NCBI GenBank assembly: GCA_013152515.1
Contig: JAADGD010000188.1
Coordinates: 1-33,569, forward strand
Source: Planctomycetota bacterium
GTDB taxonomy: Bacteria > Planctomycetota > Planctomycetia > Pirellulales > Lacipirellulaceae
DNA length: 33,569 bases
Direction of reading: 5' to 3'
Shown here: positions 31,700-33,569 of the stretch, piece after piece
How the letters are laid out: each line of letters starts with the position of its first letter
Numbering within the stretch: position 1 is the stretch's first letter
Notes under the pieces: generated by a model
The model's database searches: none
What the model saw: the letters and a program-made list of their open reading frames with translations, nothing else
Told to the model about the DNA's origin: nothing
Translations under genes and position numbers: made by a program

Positions 31700-32617
31700 A
31701 TGGGAATCTACGATCGTGATTACGAGCGCAATGGGGGCTATGGCCAGCAGCCGGGGCTGCGATTGGACGGACCTCGGACGCTGACGACCAATCTGGTGCT
31801 GTTTACGTTTGGGATCTATCTTGTCCAATTGCTCACGCAACCTTCCGAAGCAAAATTTCCTGGAGTTAATGGCCCTGGAGGTAGTGGCTGGTTCACCGAA
31901 TTGTTTGCGTTGCATGGCAATCTGCTTCAGCAACCTTGGCGGATATTTGAACTCCTCACCTACGGATTTTTGCACGCCCCGAACGACCTCAAACACATTC
32001 TGTGGAATATGGTCGGCTTGTGGTTTTTCGGCAGGACCGTCGAAAGCCATTATGGGCGACGTGAGTACCTCCTGTTTTATCTCGTTGCCATCGTTTTTGC
32101 GGGAGCAGTCTGGTTGGTTGCAGAATATCTTTCTCACCAGGGCCAATTGCCGGTCTCGATGCTGGGAGCCTCAGGAGGTCTGACGGCGGTACTGATACTT
32201 TTTGCATTGAACTTTCCCAATGTCGAACTCCTTGTCTTTGGAATTCTGCCTGTTCGTGCTTGGATGATCGCGGTCTTCTGCATAGGTACCGATGTCTTAG
32301 GAGCCATCCAACGCACCAGTAACGTAGCTTTCACGGCCCATTTAGGTGGAGCTTTGTTTGCCTATTTGTATTTCAAACAAGGCTGGAAGCTGGGAAACAT
32401 GACACCTACAGGGTGGTCGCTCCCCTCGCCGAAAAGAAGGCCGAAGCTTCGCGTCCACGATCCCGGCGAAAATAAACCGGAAGCCGAATCTGAAACCGAC
32501 AAAATTGTCGACGAAATCCTCAAGAAAATCCAAGCGCAAGGCCAAGACAGTCTCACACGACGCGAGCGACGCATACTCGAAAAAGCGAGCAAGGAATACC
32601 AACGCAAAAGAAAATAG
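31700..32617 (+). CDS. Rhomboid-family intramembrane serine protease
   Basis: This is a 305-residue protein that cleaves membrane-embedded substrates. The Ser-His dyad is present: GASGG with Ser158, and AHLGG with His214. HILWN (His99, Asn103) stabilises the oxyanion site. Six helices are predicted between about residues 25 and 225. The soluble C-terminal tail from about 235 is charged and ends in a helical KSEEE-like segment (TRRERRILEKASKEYQRKRK). ATG 31700 is preferred over TTG 31673 because it gives a normal short N-terminus (MGIYDRDYERNGGYGQQPG). The gene is followed after 20 bases by the FGE-like gene, so they may be co-transcribed. Confidence 0.92.
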   Translation: MGIYDRDYERNGGYGQQPGLRLDGPRTLTTNLVLFTFGIYLVQLLTQPSEAKFPGVNGPGGSGWFTELFALHGNLLQQPWRIFELLTYGFLHAPNDLKHILWNMVGLWFFGRTVESHYGRREYLLFYLVAIVFAGAVWLVAEYLSHQGQLPVSMLGASGGLTAVLILFALNFPNVELLVFGILPVRAWMIAVFCIGTDVLGAIQRTSNVAFTAHLGGALFAYLYFKQGWKLGNMTPTGWSLPSPKRRPKLRVHDPGENKPEAESETDKIVDEILKKIQAQGQDSLTRRERRILEKASKEYQRKRK

Positions 32618-32637
32618 AAAGGGCTGACGGCCCAAAA

Positions 32638-33569
32638 ATGCCACGCCGACGCCAATTTTTGTTGACTGCTTTGGTCTTGCTGCCCGCTTCGATCGCGTTT
32701 GGGCTCTGGCAACGCTTGCCGTCTGCTGACCAACGATCGGACCCGTTGCCGACCCCGATTCCGCTGGAATCTGCGGGCGGCATGATTCGTCTGCCTCATG
32801 GCTCGTTTGTCATGGGGAGCCCGCAGGCGGACGAGACCGATGCTCAGCCGCTGCATCGCGTTCGGCTCGAAGCTTTTTGGCTCGACAAGACACCCGTTAC
32901 GAATCGGCAATTTCAACATTTTGTCGATCAGACCTCCTACGAAACCGAGGCGGAACGTCGAGGCAGCTCGTTGATCTTCGATCGAAAACTTTCCGAGTGG
33001 CGCGATGTCGTCGGCGTGAATTGGCGGCACCCGGACGTGCCTGATGGTTCGCTCGTGGGCAAGGAAAACTATCCAGTCGTTCACGTCACTTGGCAAGACG
33101 CCGCGACTTACGCCGCTTGGGCCAACAAACGTTTGCCGACCGAAGCGGAATTTGAATACGCCGCGCGCGGTGGACTGAGCGATAGCACCTACCCGTGGGG
33201 ACGCGAGCTGACTCCGGCAGGCAGCCACATGGCCAACGGCTGGCAGGGACACTATCCGCAGCAAGACACGGGCCAAGACGGCTATCGGGGCACTTCGCCC
33301 GTCGGCCAATTTCCACCCAATCGCTTCGGTCTGGTCGACATGGCCGGCAATGTTTGGCACTGGTGCGCCGATTGGTACGACGCCGACTACTACGCGTCCA
33401 GCCTCGCTGACAACCCTCGTGGGCCAAAGCGTGGCACTCAGCGTGTCCGCCGTGGCGGCAGTTGGCTCTCGGCCACCAACTTCGGCGGAGCCCTTCGCGT
33501 CGACTCGCGCGATCATGCTCCGCCCGGCGAAAGCACCAATCACACCGGTTTTCGCTGTGCGCGGGACGT
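32638..33569 (+). CDS. Formylglycine-generating-enzyme-like protein without active-site cysteines, 3' end outside window
   Basis: This is translated directly from the sequence; 310 residues are visible before the window ends. MPRRRQFLLTALVLLPASIA opens with a signal or anchor segment. The FGE-sulfatase domain begins near residue 45 (GGMIRLPHGSFVMGSPQADE), followed by HRVRLEAFWLDKTPVTNRQF, PVVHVTWQDAATYAAWANKR, RLPTEAEFEYAARGG and GLVDMAGNVWHWCADWYDAD. The last visible block is RRGGSWLSATNFGGALRVDS and then HTGFRCARD, so the domain is essentially complete. In true FGE the two cysteines that bind copper and activate oxygen follow GGS at about +3 and +8; here they are Ser and Gly. Sulfatase activation is therefore unlikely and a structural or binding role is more likely. 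AAAGGG lies about 14 bases before the ATG. Confidence 0.88.
   Translation, partial: MPRRRQFLLTALVLLPASIAFGLWQRLPSADQRSDPLPTPIPLESAGGMIRLPHGSFVMGSPQADETDAQPLHRVRLEAFWLDKTPVTNRQFQHFVDQTSYETEAERRGSSLIFDRKLSEWRDVVGVNWRHPDVPDGSLVGKENYPVVHVTWQDAATYAAWANKRLPTEAEFEYAARGGLSDSTYPWGRELTPAGSHMANGWQGHYPQQDTGQDGYRGTSPVGQFPPNRFGLVDMAGNVWHWCADWYDADYYASSLADNPRGPKRGTQRVRRGGSWLSATNFGGALRVDSRDHAPPGESTNHTGFRCARD

Overview
This window reads as chromosomal DNA of a planctomycete (order Pirellulales or a close relative). The evidence is the set of families present: DUF1559 pseudopilin-like proteins, a DUF1552 + DUF1592/1588/1585 (PSCyt) gene pair, a sulfatase and a sulfatase-modifying-factor-like protein. A large proteome-specific fusion protein and several families of dispersed hairpin repeats between genes support the same reading. 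The group assignment is inferred from family content; no rRNA gene is present.

Region by region. 1-4570: a type II secretion/pseudopilus operon with two GspF-type membrane proteins (the first cut by the window edge), three overlapping pseudopilin genes and a DUF1559 pseudopilin. 4806-6275: an exported sulfatase. 6457-7281: a decayed aspartate/glutamate racemase gene carrying a precisely bounded 123-bp inverted-repeat element, with a second coding-like remnant behind it. 7717-10582: an MFS transporter and a divergently transcribed bile-acid:sodium-symporter-family carrier, separated by three kinds of repeat. 10583-11238: a 650-bp stretch made largely of repeats. 11239-14592: the DUF1592/DUF1552 pair. 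14763-15266: a Fur-family regulator. 15785-16546: an unrecognised acidic protein. 16893-19932: a two-gene operon joining a long HlyD/RND-type adaptor to an exported alpha/alpha-barrel (prenyltransferase/squalene-cyclase-like) protein. 20486-25112: a PduO-type cobalamin adenosyltransferase followed by a 1338-residue exported protein with two DUF1559-like modules. 25265-30050: amt, glnK and glnD, a nitrogen-sensing set. 30435-33569: a membrane-anchored coiled-coil protein, a rhomboid protease and a formylglycine-generating-enzyme-like protein cut by the window end.

How the genes work together. The clearest functional unit is ammonium transport (Amt), its PII partner with the Tyr51 modification site, and the uridylyltransferase that modifies PII. 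The pseudopilus operon would assemble an envelope-spanning fibre; the ATPase and prepilin peptidase must lie outside the window. The DUF1592/DUF1552 pair looks like a haem-linked exported module. The sulfatase has an intact Cys-x-Pro-Ser-Arg motif and so needs a true formylglycine-generating enzyme. The FGE-like protein at the window end lacks both active-site cysteines, so that enzyme must be encoded elsewhere.

The most striking non-genic content is the repeats. Two copies of a roughly 205-214 bp element share terminal inverted repeats, lie in opposite orientation 19 kb apart, and one is flanked by a perfect 8-bp duplication. A different 123-bp element sits in the racemase remnant with a 4-bp TAAG duplication. 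At least six further hairpin families occupy gaps between genes. No rRNA, tRNA or CRISPR array was seen.
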